This document shows positions 52,181 to 64,000 of a DNA stretch of 64,000 nt, piece by piece. Numbering within the stretch: the stretch's first letter is position 1; each line of letters begins with the position of its first letter. Made by a program: the position numbers and the translations under genes. Below the pieces are notes generated by a model. It was not told the origin of the DNA and did no database searches. It saw only the letters and a program-made list of their open reading frames with translations. This DNA is from Polyodon spathula (lineage: Eukaryota; Chordata; Actinopteri; Acipenseriformes; Polyodontidae), in contig NC_054549.1 of assembly GCF_017654505.1 (NCBI RefSeq), forward strand, positions 29,375,854 to 29,439,853. The letters are read 5' to 3'.

Positions 52181-54859
52181 AGTCGCCAGGTAAAAGAATT
52201 TGGCAGCAACGACCTTTTCAGAATCTTGGGATTGCAAACAGCCCAGCACTAGCCAATAACAGAATGTGGCCACTCAGTCAGGAACATAAGAGGTAAACTG
52301 ATGATAAAATCATAATATAATAAATTGGTCACAGAAAGAAACTGGTAGTTAAATTGCCGCTATGTTTAAACAAAGTTCACTTCAAAGTACTAAAGGGACA
52401 AACAGGGCAGTGACAAGACAGGGTGACATGATGTGCAAATAGGCCTCAAGGCCAGCCTTATCACCAATGCCATAAAGCCTTCTCAATGTGATCCCAATCA
52501 GCCTCGTTATCAGAAGTTGCCCTCAGGCCTGTACTATTGACATGGCAAACAGACTCTCTAATTAAGGCCCCATTGATTTCCAATTCTCTTCCAGTCCAAT
52601 GGCACCAATTTTAATATATTATCTGATCTCAAAAGGGTCCCCACAGGCAAATTAATTACAGATATGATGGACTTATCAGATCCATTCAATCAACTGTCTC
52701 TTTAAGTTAGGGTTTAATACCTATCACCCTGATAGCGATGACAGCCTGGATGTGTGGTACAAGAGGGCACCATGTAAGGTCTCAAACAAGGGCTTTCATG
52801 TCATTTTGTGTGGAGCTTGGAAGGACAGTTAGTCAGTAGCATATTAACCTTGGGGTCATCACATTATGCTCTCAAATCTTGGATAAAAAACAAAAACTGT
52901 GTTAATTCTTTATAGCAAGCTCAGCATGGTTTCAGGAGACCAACGGGCACTGGTCAAGAAATGACCCCGATTTCCTGTGTATTACGTTTGTCTAACATAG
53001 GTCTTTTCTCCCCATTTGGCAAGAAGGACCTCATTGAAATGGACATGGCCCTCAACAGACTTTTAAGTATATACAGTATTCTTAATATTTTCAAATAGTA
53101 ATACTGTTCATGTCATTAGTTGTGTTGCAGCTGTCAGAAAGCTCCCATTATTCCCCTTATTTTGACAACCAAATGTCACTGCTACCTCTGAACTTTCACC
53201 CAGGGAAATAATATTTTTAAATAGCTAGCAGACTGTAATAACGTATCCCGTGTTTTAAAACAACTGGTACACAAACAACAAGAGTTAAAAAAGTTAATCT
53301 CAAAATCCACCTTCCAAAGAGCTTTTAGGACCTGGTCAGACTTCTGTTGCCAGTCCCTCTTTTTAAAAGAGCACTAAACTCATCAATGTGCTCTATCAGC
53401 CAAGTGGACAGTAATACAGAGGGCTTAGGTCTCCAATACACCACTTTTCACAGACAATAAATGCATAGCCATACATTAAATATTTTAATTAGGTACCCAA
53501 GTTTTTATCTGGCAGCCAGATGCTGTGGAGATTAAAGAAGGTTAAAAGGTGAGGCTGCAGTAGAGGTGATTCAGCTGCTTGTTATCAGGGATTAGATGAA
53601 ATGTCAGGATTATCACAGTGAGTCTGAGTGGGATCAGAGAGCAGCCATAGTGGAATAAGTGGCATTAGAGTTGTCCTGAGCAGAATCACAATCACTGGTA
53701 CTGGTACTTGAATAAAAACTAGATCTTTTTGAAGCAATCCATCGAACACACTCTCTGGATACAGTAAGTGTGACTAGACTATTACAGGTCCAATTCCATC
53801 ACAAGGATTACCTGCTATCAACCACCTAGGATTCTATCAGAAAACCTGGTTCTGTTCCATCTTTTAGGAGCATAGTGGGTGAATCTGGGCTTGCTTAATC
53901 TACCAGTAATTGGTTATTGAGTTCTACAGATCAATATATTTATTATATTAATCAGTTCTTTATTTTAAAATGGATATACAACACATTACTCTTAAGAAGA
54001 TGTCTTGCGCACCTAAGGTAGTTACGTCAATGATACATTCAGGTAGGCAAGCATACAATTACCTTGTATATTTAAAGCGATTAAAAGATTTATTTAAGGA
54101 AGCCTTTGTTCTGTTTACACAAGCCTATAGAGGATGTTAGACATACATCAGCAGATCATTTGTTAGGAGCTTTCAAATCAAAAGGTTTCCATTCAAACGT
54201 CATTTGTCATCATTGTAAATTGGGCAGGACAGAAGAATGCACAGTAACTGCCCTTGGATACAGCCTATACACAGTAGGGCAGAACACTTCCAATTACAAA
54301 CACATACGGCCCTATAAAACTGTATGCTAATACTTGATGTTAAAATCTTTCCAGTGTGCATTAAAGTTGCATATTTGCTACACTGATAAATCCCTGGTAT
54401 CAAACAAATGGCAATTTAAGAATGCAGGTGGTGTACACTGGGCGTCTAATGACACTCACCCTTCTCTTTTTGCATGGTCACAATAAGTGAGCAGCAATAT
54501 GCTAAATGATGCATTTAGAGTCCCACTTGATTGTGGTAAGGCACCAAGTGCAGACGGCTTGCCCAGTTGAAAGGGAGTTCTTGTTTTCTTGCTACATAAA
54601 TGGCAGAAACAACACAAGTCCCACCATGTAATGATCAATTATTGGATTGAGAGCTGGCAGAAAACATGACGCACTGAACTTAAAGTGAAAAGGCTTAGCT
54701 AAGCATTTCAATTTAGATTAATGTCACTGTGACAGAAAGACAATGATTCTTGATGGTAACTCTTCCTCCCAACCTATAAGGCGTTAGTAATGGGAACAGA
54801 GTACTCTGGACTACTTGGCCTTACACTTCGTTCCAAGGGTTAAAAGGAAGTCGGTCATG

Positions 54860-55110
54860 TAGAAAAGAGATGGAACTTCGGTACACTAACTCATTGACCC
54901 GGAAGGTAAATAATGTGGCAGCCGCGGATTACAGGAGTGGCTGCAATCGTTTACCAAGGGGTCATGAGTGACAGTATAAATAGGGGTCGAAGCAATGTAT
55001 CTGTTCCTTCGTTTGATATAAAAGCATTTTGGACAGTAAAGACTGTGAGAGACCCTGTGAGGAATATAAACATTTGTGAGAGTTTTGTTTTGTTTGTTTG
55101 TAATTGGTTT
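54860..55110 (+). promoter_or_regulatory. TATA-box-containing promoter-like segment, possibly an LTR
   Basis: CAGTATAAATAGGGG at about 54972-54986 is a strong TATA-box match, followed by a TTCCTTCGTTTGATATAAAAG stretch and GTGAGAG repeats. The base composition and the lack of an adjacent gene suggest a retroelement LTR remnant rather than a host promoter. Ends not resolved. Confidence 0.25.
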
Positions 55111-58100
55111 GCGTTATATTTTACTAGATGGCTTCCCTTCAAGCATCAAGTGTTCTTTGTCTTGAGCCTGAATTTACAATATCAAACCCTCCCTGACAGC
55201 AATACAACCTGAATGTAGCCAGTCCACCAGATGAACAGCATGCTAAACAAGTGAGAACTGTCTTTGACCTAGTGTCACTGCCAAATGATTTACAATCTGT
55301 GATAAACCAGCAGGAAACAGTTGCATTCTAAGTGTTCCTTACAATCTTGATGCCAAGTGTTTTCCAGTCTTGTTCTGCACAGTTCTGCAGGAAAAGGAGG
55401 TGATATTGCAGAGGCAGTAGTATTCGTTCTTCCCTTTAAGGCCAGTGCCCAGTGCTAAGTTTGCTTAGCCGTTTAATGTTGGGCCAGTTTTGTAGAGAAT
55501 GTGCTTGAAGACATTTCCTCCTGATCTGTCAGCATTAAGTGGGTTGGCATGCAGGACAGGACTTTTATTATATTTAGTCTGGCTTTTTCACGGGTCTCTA
55601 ATTTCAGAATCTTTCAGAGCGTCGACAATTCTGAGTACAGACCAGGGCATGTTTGTCAAGAGCGATACAATCTTTCAATGTGAAACTTTTCAATGTGATA
55701 CATCTGTATTCAATTTTTTGCATGTTTTTCAATATTATGAGTAGAATTATGTGTTGGGTATTGACAGGGATGCAAAGAGCAACTGTAAATGAGGATGGAA
55801 CATCATGAATAGCATAGATAAACCAGGGACATGAACTGGAAGTATGACCCGTAAAATGTTCCAGTTGCCAAGTGTGTATTGCAACTGTTCCCCCATATAA
55901 TTAAATTTTTACTTCCTACCATTTTTGCAGCAGATAGACCAAGAAGACATAATCCTGTGACACTGCTCCCAGAGCTTGGTTAAAACTAATATTTGTAAGT
56001 TCTATGGAGGAACTGTGAAGAATTGTGCTGAGTTGCAGTGTGTTTCCTCCACCTGGTGTCCCTTTTCCCATGCACTAGCCTAGGAAGCTGGATTAGGAGC
56101 TAAATCCGATTTTCCCACGGTTATGTAAACAGAGCCATGCATTTCCGCTTCATCTTTTTCTTTTCTCTTTCTGAAAAGCACTCGCCCGAAATAAACGCGA
56201 TTAGCATTTAACAAACAGAGCTGTGTTTTTGTCCCTATCATTTCCTCAAAAATATCCTGACCCCTTGCCAGGCTATGGCTGAAAAGTGCCCTATGTACCC
56301 TCCATGGGAGGTTAACCCTATAAATACCAGCTTCAACTTGCAGACATGGGTGATTCTACATGTGCACACTGAGCTGGGTGGGGAATCAATTGCATTTTTT
56401 CAAGGCAGATCGTTTCCAGAAGAATAAATGGGCAAGGTGGGTTAACAAGCTTCTCTACCAGAGTTCATTTGCTTGTTTCCCTTTTGAAAAATAAGGTAAC
56501 GTGTGATTAACAAGCTGTGAAAAAACAGGGCAGGAGATCAAATCTGCCACCTCCACTCACCCCAAGACAAAATGAATGTCTCATCTTGTAAGGCATCACC
56601 CTTCCTTCCTTACTCCCTTTCCTGGCTCTCTGAGACTGCCTTAGCCAAAAGGTGGCATGGGAGATAATGTGCTGTTGCTGTTAATTCAGACTGCCATGTT
56701 ATACTCTCTTATACTCCTATAGTGGCGATGATTTGTCCTTCTTTGGAAGCTGAGGTTTAATTTGAGAGGATGTTGACTAAACAGGCAGGATTTACCTAAA
56801 AACCTAATGACACTTGGTTTGTCACTGTTTAAAAAATAAATAAAATCAGAACAGCAACTCTGATGAATAAGTTTTTTTTTTTTTTTTAAAAAAGGTATCA
56901 CTATAATGCAATTCTTACACACAGATTTCAGAAAGTAGGGGAACAGCTTATGTTCATGGAGTTACATACTGATGACAAAGTGTCGTATTTAGAAAAGTTG
57001 CCATCTTTAGCAACATGTCTAATTTATTTGATAGAAAATATACATTTGAGTATGCAAATTTTCATGACTATTAAATGGTGGAATGTCAGCACGACATGGA
57101 TAATCAGATACAGGAAACTGCTGAGCCCCTTTAGAAGAAAAAAAAAACAAGCGTGTGAAGAGCTGCGTTCCTCTGAGGTGGAATAAAAAAGGTATTAGTA
57201 CACAGAGCCCAATGTGGGGGAACTGTGAGCACCATCACTCCCCTTAAACACTTCCCCAGATGGCTTCCCCCAGTCCCTAAGGCCTTGCCTGCTTAAATCT
57301 CTCATTTTTGAAATCTCCCTCCAAACTCAACAATGTGCTGTATTGCTCATGTGCATTTCTCGCTGCACATTTAATTTCTATATATAGAAGGATAGCGAAT
57401 TTACCTTTCATTCTTGTCCAGCAAACAGCGTTGGAGATGACTGAAGAACATGAACTTTAGGTAAAAATTCTCATTCTTCATATAATAAATACAGAAAAAT
57501 TAAAAAATCACATTCTAAGCAGTCTAATATGGTGCACAGTACATCACAGACAACACTATTTGATTCTGTTTATTTTTTTTAGGTTTAAAGTTATACAGCA
57601 GTCTAATCCTTGAAACTACCACCATTCAAACCAAACCAATCCGACTTTACCCCATCATTTTCCAAGGCTGACATAAGACTGCCCCCCAACTGAGGATCAA
57701 ACCAAATTAACTCCTTATCCATGGATATTGATAGCAGTCACAAGGTTATTCAGCGGGTCAATAGAAAAACAGCATAGCCAAGAATTATATTTATTTTGAG
57801 GACCACAGAAGTCTCAGGAGAAGAATATAAATTCTCTCCTTATTGATCCTCTTGGCCTCTGAATTGGGACACTGTCAGACCGTGCCACACAGAGCAGCAG
57901 CATCTGCCTTGGGGCCTTGCTGGAGCTAAAATTAGCTGGAGAGGAGACGGCAGGCAGAGCGAGAAAGAAAGAGTGACAGCAAGAGAGAGAGAGAGTGCAG
58001 AATACCAACACCAGTTATCTTGCATTGATTCCTTGCTCCCAGCAAAGCAAGGCAAAGCAAAGGAGGGGGCCAGTGCTAGCTTCTCTGGCCTTGAAAATCA

Positions 58101-59641
58101 AGCACTATTGATTCTGGGACATCTTCCAGATACTTTGTCAGTCCACACATTTTGAATTAACTGGTGGAATGAATATGGTTTTAAAATGAGAATAGTGAGC
58201 CGTGTCAGAAGCATAAACCACAGCACATGTATGCACTGGTGACATGATATTTTAATTTTAATGAATGAAGCAGAAAACAGTAATTACATGTAGTCATGGA
58301 AACACTGCATTGAGGGGGGCATTATTTGAGTTTTTATTTTTGTGTCAATGTCACACCAGTATTTCACTTTTTATGTGGTTTCTACAAAATGTTTTTGCTG
58401 ATTTTACTATTGAAAGAAACATGAGGTGGGTGTTCTATACAATAATAAAATCTGCAATAAAACCATCATTCACACATTCCGTTTAGCAGCTGGGTATTTA
58501 TAAAGGAGTCACTCGCAAACACATGTACGCACCACAGAGAAAATGCATTATATTGTTTTTCATCCACCTTTAGCAGGCGGCAAGGTAAACATTTTTTGGC
58601 TTTTTTTTTTTTTTTTTTTCTCTTATACGATGCTTATAATGCAATGCTGATATACATCCTGGCCACTCTTGGACTCTCTTATAGGTCTATCTAAGTTTTA
58701 ATTGTGGTTGCATGTAAGAGGGTGCAGGCCTCAGTGGGGAGTTTAATCTGGTCAGAATGAAGCATTAAACCCCTTTAAAATCGCTTTGTCCTTTTGCTGG
58801 GGACCTTCCCCTCCCTCTAACTGCTAGAACAGAATGGACAGTCTTTAACTGGTGGCACTGAGGTTTGACTGAGAGGCTCAAAGGGAGATAAGGAATAAAG
58901 AGATATTCACAGTCCCCTGCTGCCATTTCATTCAAATCGAAATCCCCCCAAAAACCAGTGAGAGATTTCACACCAACAGTTTGGCTAATCGCTCTCATCT
59001 GCGCAGAGCTGTATGGGACACAGAGACTCTGTCAGTAGAAAAGGGTTACGTCTGAGGTCTGCTGGGAGGTCAGGGGTTCGACCCTAGTCCTCAGACTAGA
59101 CACAAGAACTGTGGGATATGCTGGTTGTGAAGGGGACGCTTGACACAGACAGATATTTTTTTTAAATTATTATTTCTTTGTTTTCATTTTGGTCTCAATT
59201 CTTTTCTGGCACAAGACAGATTACTGCATGTCACCAACAAGGGCCTGGGGCTAAAAAAAATGATTTATTAGACTGGAGCTGAAAATAAAAACATAAAAGA
59301 TATTGAATAAAATCCAGTGCAAAATCGTGCCTTGGAGTCAGCACCTTTTAGAATTATAAGAAGCTTTCATGAAGTAAAAAAAAAATGGAGTCAAAGTAAA
59401 ATGTTTTTGCATTATATTTTTTGGTTTTGAATTTTGAAATTGCCACAGCCATCAACTGCCATTAAATCTTATCTGCATATTTTGATGGTCTGGTATGCAT
59501 TTTGAACGTCAATCCAATTCAGCTTGAATATGAAAATGAAGGTAAAATTGGAGGAATAGTTTTCACAACTAAAAGAATGTTGACATTGGAATACCCTAGA
59601 TATATTGTCCCCGCTATCAGTAGAAAAGGTGCTAAAGAGAG

Positions 59642-59645
<4 letters not shown>

Positions 59646-59713
<68 letters not shown>
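59646..59713. repeat. (GA)n microsatellite, 68 bp
   Basis: Pure AG repeat, giving false Arg-Glu or Ser-Leu frames. Confidence 0.98.
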
Positions 59714-59716
<3 letters not shown>

Positions 59717-61622
59717 GCTTATCCGCACTCTGCCAGTTGAAATTACCAGTGGTCACTCTGATGAGCAGTGCCTCCTTTGTTTTGGATGTGAAGCGACCTG
59801 CTGAGGACAGGGGGTCAAGGGGTTATTGTATTTAACAACTCATTAGAATCGAAACTGTCCAGGTCAGGAATTCTATATATTAAAAAAAGCAGTCCAAATT
59901 TCAACGCCTCAAAGCATGGCTCACACCTTCTTGACCTCAAGGCTTGGAAGAAAGAAAATAAAAACGAAAAAAATTGGCAGGTTTTAATAAACCAGAACCT
60001 AGATCCAGAAAGAGGGTTTGCAACATAACACATAACAATACTTTTGAGAAATACCAAAAAGAACATATCAGCTCATTTTGACTGTATAAAAAAATGTGCG
60101 CTCTGAATAAACTGCTTTGTACATTAAAACAGAAAATTACAACGAACATTGGATCCAAAAGTAGGGAGAGTGTTGTATACTCATTCTAAGTGTCTAAGAG
60201 GGCAAGTTTCAAATACAGTACTGTAACTCGTCAGGCTGCTTGTTGTCTGGGGCATGGGCAAGTTCTGAAAAATTATGCATCCACACCCCCTACAAACATT
60301 TGACAAGGTCAAAAAGTGACCCTATTTATGCAAAGCTGTGTAAGTGAAATTGTGTGGACATGCAGAGGTGTTTGGGAGACTGCAGAGCTTCATTGTCACG
60401 GGGGCCCACATCCACAATGCCAGTGAAAGACGGTGAAAATCCCACCAGAATATTCATTAATCAGAGTTCACCTGAGTGCCTCCATCACTCCGTCTTACCT
60501 CTGCTAATGAACTCCCTGCCATCATCCTCCTGAGCTTTACTCATCACCTGTTCCTATATTGCTTGGTTGCACAAACTCAAAAGTACTCTGCTGAAGTTCA
60601 TTAAAAGCAAAGTGGAGGGACAGTGAGGGCAGACATGTGACTGGCAAGCTTACATGCAACGTACAATCATTTTCACAAATGTTTAAATAGCCAGCCTTGC
60701 AACAAGCATGGTACAGTATATACAAAAACAACCATGGCAAAGTAAGCAATGTTAACACATGGTTGGTTTTCAATAGGTTAGCATCATGGAAATTAACTCT
60801 CTGTTGAGCGCTCAATAGGTTTCATCCACAGCGGACTGTGTTTGCACAGATTTCTTTGTGAGACAGCTAACAAAACTGAGCAAACTTATGGAACATCCAA
60901 CCTACCTCCCTTGCGCTGTTCCTGATTTTTCTTTGTAGACTCTGAACCCAACAATTCTCCCATGACTTTCGACCAGAACTAATCCCACTAGACAAACATG
61001 GTCACCAACAGGATTAATACACCTGGTGACATGCAACACCGAGCAAACATTTATTATGAAAGGACATCAGGATCATCAATCGCAACTCCACCTCCTGGCA
61101 GTGACAGACTCTCAACATGCTAACTTTGGTTATACATTGTCCCTGTACGTAGGCTGCAGGTAAAAGGGTAGACAACAGGATAGCTTGCGATGCAGTTTAA
61201 ATATCAAAGAGAGGTAAAACACTCACCACAAGCCAGTTTAAATGCTCAATCATAAAATATGAGTCAAACCAAAGATATGTTTTAGTCTAGCAGAGTTGAT
61301 CTGAACACAATATGGAAAGACTTATCCTCTATCGACTGGCTTATTAGCAGACAAGCTCCAAGAATTATTTAATCAGCAGAACTGACAGAGTGGCAGCCTT
61401 GTGGATTATTACTCCTTTGCCATTTTCTTTTACCAAGTGTCCTCTTGGTGACTGACAGGCTCCCTTCCCTCTCGTTGGTATTATGTGGAGATCAGCTACG
61501 GTCTGTTTCGCTGATCTCTTTCACATTGATAGACAGGCAGGACATCCTACATAGTGACCTATTGACCTTTCCTTCCCTGAGATCCTAGGGACCAGAAATC
61601 TTGAGCTAACTCATTAGGGATA

Positions 61623-61644
61623 GGGGGGGGGGGGGGGGGGGGGG
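61623..61644. repeat. Poly-G tract, 22 bases
   Basis: Uninterrupted G22 after GGGATA; length in the assembly is probably approximate. Confidence 0.95.
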
Positions 61645-64000
61645 CATTCAAATTAGGTGTTTTCTTTTCCTATCTAAAACAGACTGGTATGTCATAGGTA
61701 GCACAGAGGGAAGGGGGGTCCTAAATTTGGATATGTGAAAGACTGCTTCTGCAACTTACTGACTGGATTTATTTATTTATTTTTCTGTCGCTGCTTGAAG
61801 AAACTGGTTCACTCAACACAGGCATAACTATAAGACATAATGAAACTGGAGCAGTATAAAAAGGTAGGGAATTATTGTTAATCCTAGCAATATAATAAAA
61901 AATGCATGTATTATTTCAGATGTTTCAAAGAAGGGATTTTACTAAAGTGGTGATTAGAGTGTACTCTGCTGTCCCTGATTTTAGTCATTTAGGGGCAACA
62001 AACAGAACTACAGAAACACGATATAACCTAATGGTTGATTGTAAGTATTTACACTATATACACATATAATTGTATTTTATTTTATGCTAAATTAATTTAT
62101 TGTTTCTACAGTTCTTATAATAAAAATGGTTCGAAACATTGCCTTGGCCATTTAAATAACTAATAGCAGGCTCCTTACATTTAATTGCAGGTAGTTCTAA
62201 AGCAATAAGACTTGTAATGCAAGACAATGTGAGAGAAATAGAATATTCAATAATCTAACGCTGCAGGTTCTTTGTATCTTGTGCTAATTGTCAACATGAT
62301 TTGTTTCCTTGCTGAAACGGGTCACCAGGCCTGCTATGGAGTCAGAAATTATTTAATTTATGTTTGTATTTCTTTGATCAGTGGATCCTAATTCTAAACA
62401 CACATGGTTTGTTCTGGTCTGAACCACATGCCCCTGCTGCCGTTTTTGAAAACAGCCAGCGAGAATTAAGATTTATATCTTTTGAGAAACTCTGCTACTG
62501 CCCGTGTTCAGAGAACTTTGAAACAGTAAATTCCCCTAAGATCTCAAAAGTTTCATTGTTTCAATCATTAAACATTAACTAAAGCATGCTGTGGATAAAA
62601 ACTTCAATAGCATGTCAAAATACCTTTCTTTGGTATAATACACTTTTTATTTTTATTTTTATAAATACAATAGCTGACAAAAATAAATGAATAATCCACA
62701 TACCAATCAACTTCTTAAGTGTGCTGCAGTTGAACTTTTTCACAAACAGTTACTATTTGGCCATATAAAATACATATCAACCATAGAAAGGCAGTCTCCC
62801 TTTCACATTAAGCCCTGCTCAGTGTACCACAAGTTTCCATACAGAAGAGGATTGGCAGTGGGAACAGAGTTAGATACAGTAACCGTGGAGGAGCTCAGCA
62901 GTCAACTACTCGACCTCTAAATCCGGGTTTGCAGCTCACAGGGTGAACAGACAGCCTTGTCAGCTTGGCTTTATCAACAGCTCAGAGCAGTGCTTTTATC
63001 TAGCGGAACAGCAGTCCCTCTTACACCAGTGACCTGATGAAGTGCCTACAGATTAGGAGGGACAGGATTGATTAAAATACAGACATGTCCTCTTAAGGGC
63101 ATGACAGCTCATTCACTTCTACCCAATGGAGGCCCTTGTGTACCTGTATCTCACACTGCCAAAGAGCCCTCAACTTCTCTATTGGTACAACCAGGTCCCA
63201 GTCTGCATTTAAACCACCATCATGCCTACTCTATTAGCCTTCATATTCCCATGCAGTTCTCAACAAAGAACATTCTACTGGCAGAGGTGAGTCTAAGGTA
63301 AAGCAAATAGACCAAAATATTTGGGATACTCTACAGTGCAGAGTAGCTGGCATATGGGAGTCTTGGTTAAAACCAAACTCCACTACCTAGTGTGTAGTCT
63401 GGTGCAATTCAATCTAAATTGCACCAAAACATACCAATGTCTAGATACACAAGTAGGAAGAAAGACTCCCTGAAGGGGAACATCATCCCGGATCTACACT
63501 CTGCATTTTCTAGATTCTAATCTAATTTTCCACAACACTTTCACTTCCAAAGTTCCATTTCTGGAGACACAGCTTTGAAAAGCTTGAATAAGGGTACCAG
63601 CATTGCACGTTATCCTTATTCTAGGTTCTCTGTTTAAAACCATTTTTGACATCCATTCCAACCTCACTTTAATACTTTGGGCACCACTCTTAACCTGCTC
63701 TCTGCTTAATCAGTAAGTGCAATGTTCATCCTGTCATAATTAAGCCTAATATCTAAGATCATTCTCTTGTGGGTGTATGTGAGGTAGCTGGGTAAAATTC
63801 CTAGCAGAGATAATCCCTAAAACTATTCTGTTTACTGCAAAGCAAAATAAATATCATATTCAGCCATGACAAAAATTACTTCTAGCTCAGTTTAGAAAGC
63901 ACAAAGACTTTGCTAGTTTTTACTTCCTCACACAGGGCGAGTTAACTTTATATTGCATGGCATGTGTCCAAAAGCACAAAAGTACACCATATGGGAAACT

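Larger units (their letters stand above)
39381..64000. other. Probable large 5' intron of sema3f (no exon found)
   Basis: 24.6 kb upstream of the first recognised sema3f exon. I looked on the minus strand for an exon encoding a signal peptide and ending in something like SFK plus one G before GT, and found none. Named repeats in it are listed separately. The remaining stretches (39822-41360, 42019-43301, 43393-49943, 49970-51589, 52181-59645, 59714-61622, 61645-64000) show no coding sequence or RNA gene I can support. It could also include an upstream exon of the 5' UTR. Confidence 0.5.

Noticed and set aside
57814..58055. Signal-peptide-like minus-strand frames
   Set aside because: The hydrophobic stretch comes from a CTCTCT-rich low-complexity segment and no donor with the required phase follows.
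59050..59100. B-box-like GGGGTTCGACCCTAG
   Set aside because: No A-box at the right distance, so no tRNA gene is supported.
60490..60530. Minus-strand MMAGSSLAE frame ending in a GTAAGA donor
   Set aside because: The donor phase (0) does not match the phase needed by the next sema3f exon, and there is no hydrophobic signal.
60895..60990. Minus-strand ATG frame ending in a GTAGGT donor, considered as the sema3f start exon
   Set aside because: The encoded peptide is short, charged and lacks a signal peptide and the expected pre-sema residues.

Overview
The window is vertebrate genomic DNA, most likely from a ray-finned fish and possibly a non-teleost such as a sturgeon or paddlefish (the lineage is a low-confidence guess). 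Coding sequence occurs only as short exons with GT/AG borders separated by AT-rich introns. The background holds fish-style repeats: an L2-type LINE tail, a SINE-like tail of the form GCGTCTGCCAAATG, a Tigger/pogo DNA transposon, and long TA, CA, GA and poly-C/poly-G tracts.

One gene is recognised with confidence: a class 3 semaphorin on the minus strand whose protein matches SEMA3F best. Seventeen consecutive coding exons run from 39380 (upstream) down to the stop codon at 12851-12853. Together they encode 768 residues: nearly the whole sema domain, the PSI domain, the Ig-like domain and the basic C-terminal tail. All sixteen internal junctions keep the reading frame. The set includes a 90-nt exon at 35291-35380 that corresponds to the extra exon distinguishing the long and short forms of mammalian SEMA3F. 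The exon with the start codon and signal peptide was not found, so 39381-64000 is read as part of a very large 5' intron, with that exon outside the window or unrecognised.

Layout by coordinate: 1-10625 is downstream intergenic DNA. It contains a tandem SINE-like array (3045-3377) and a striking 2.5-kb palindrome (about 4595-7135) whose arms are arrays of tRNA-like units with RNA polymerase III A-box and B-box look-alikes. About 10630-12850 is the probable 3' UTR. 12851-39380 holds the exons and introns, with a small MITE-like fold-back element at 19027-19183. 39381-64000 is non-coding and contains a Tigger-type element with intact ends (41363-42018), an L2 remnant (51590-52180), a 26-base C run, a 22-base G run and several microsatellites.

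The encoded protein would be a secreted guidance cue. Family knowledge says SEMA3F signals through neuropilin-2 and plexin-A receptors to repel axons, neural crest and endothelial cells. No second protein-coding gene, RNA gene or CRISPR array could be supported.
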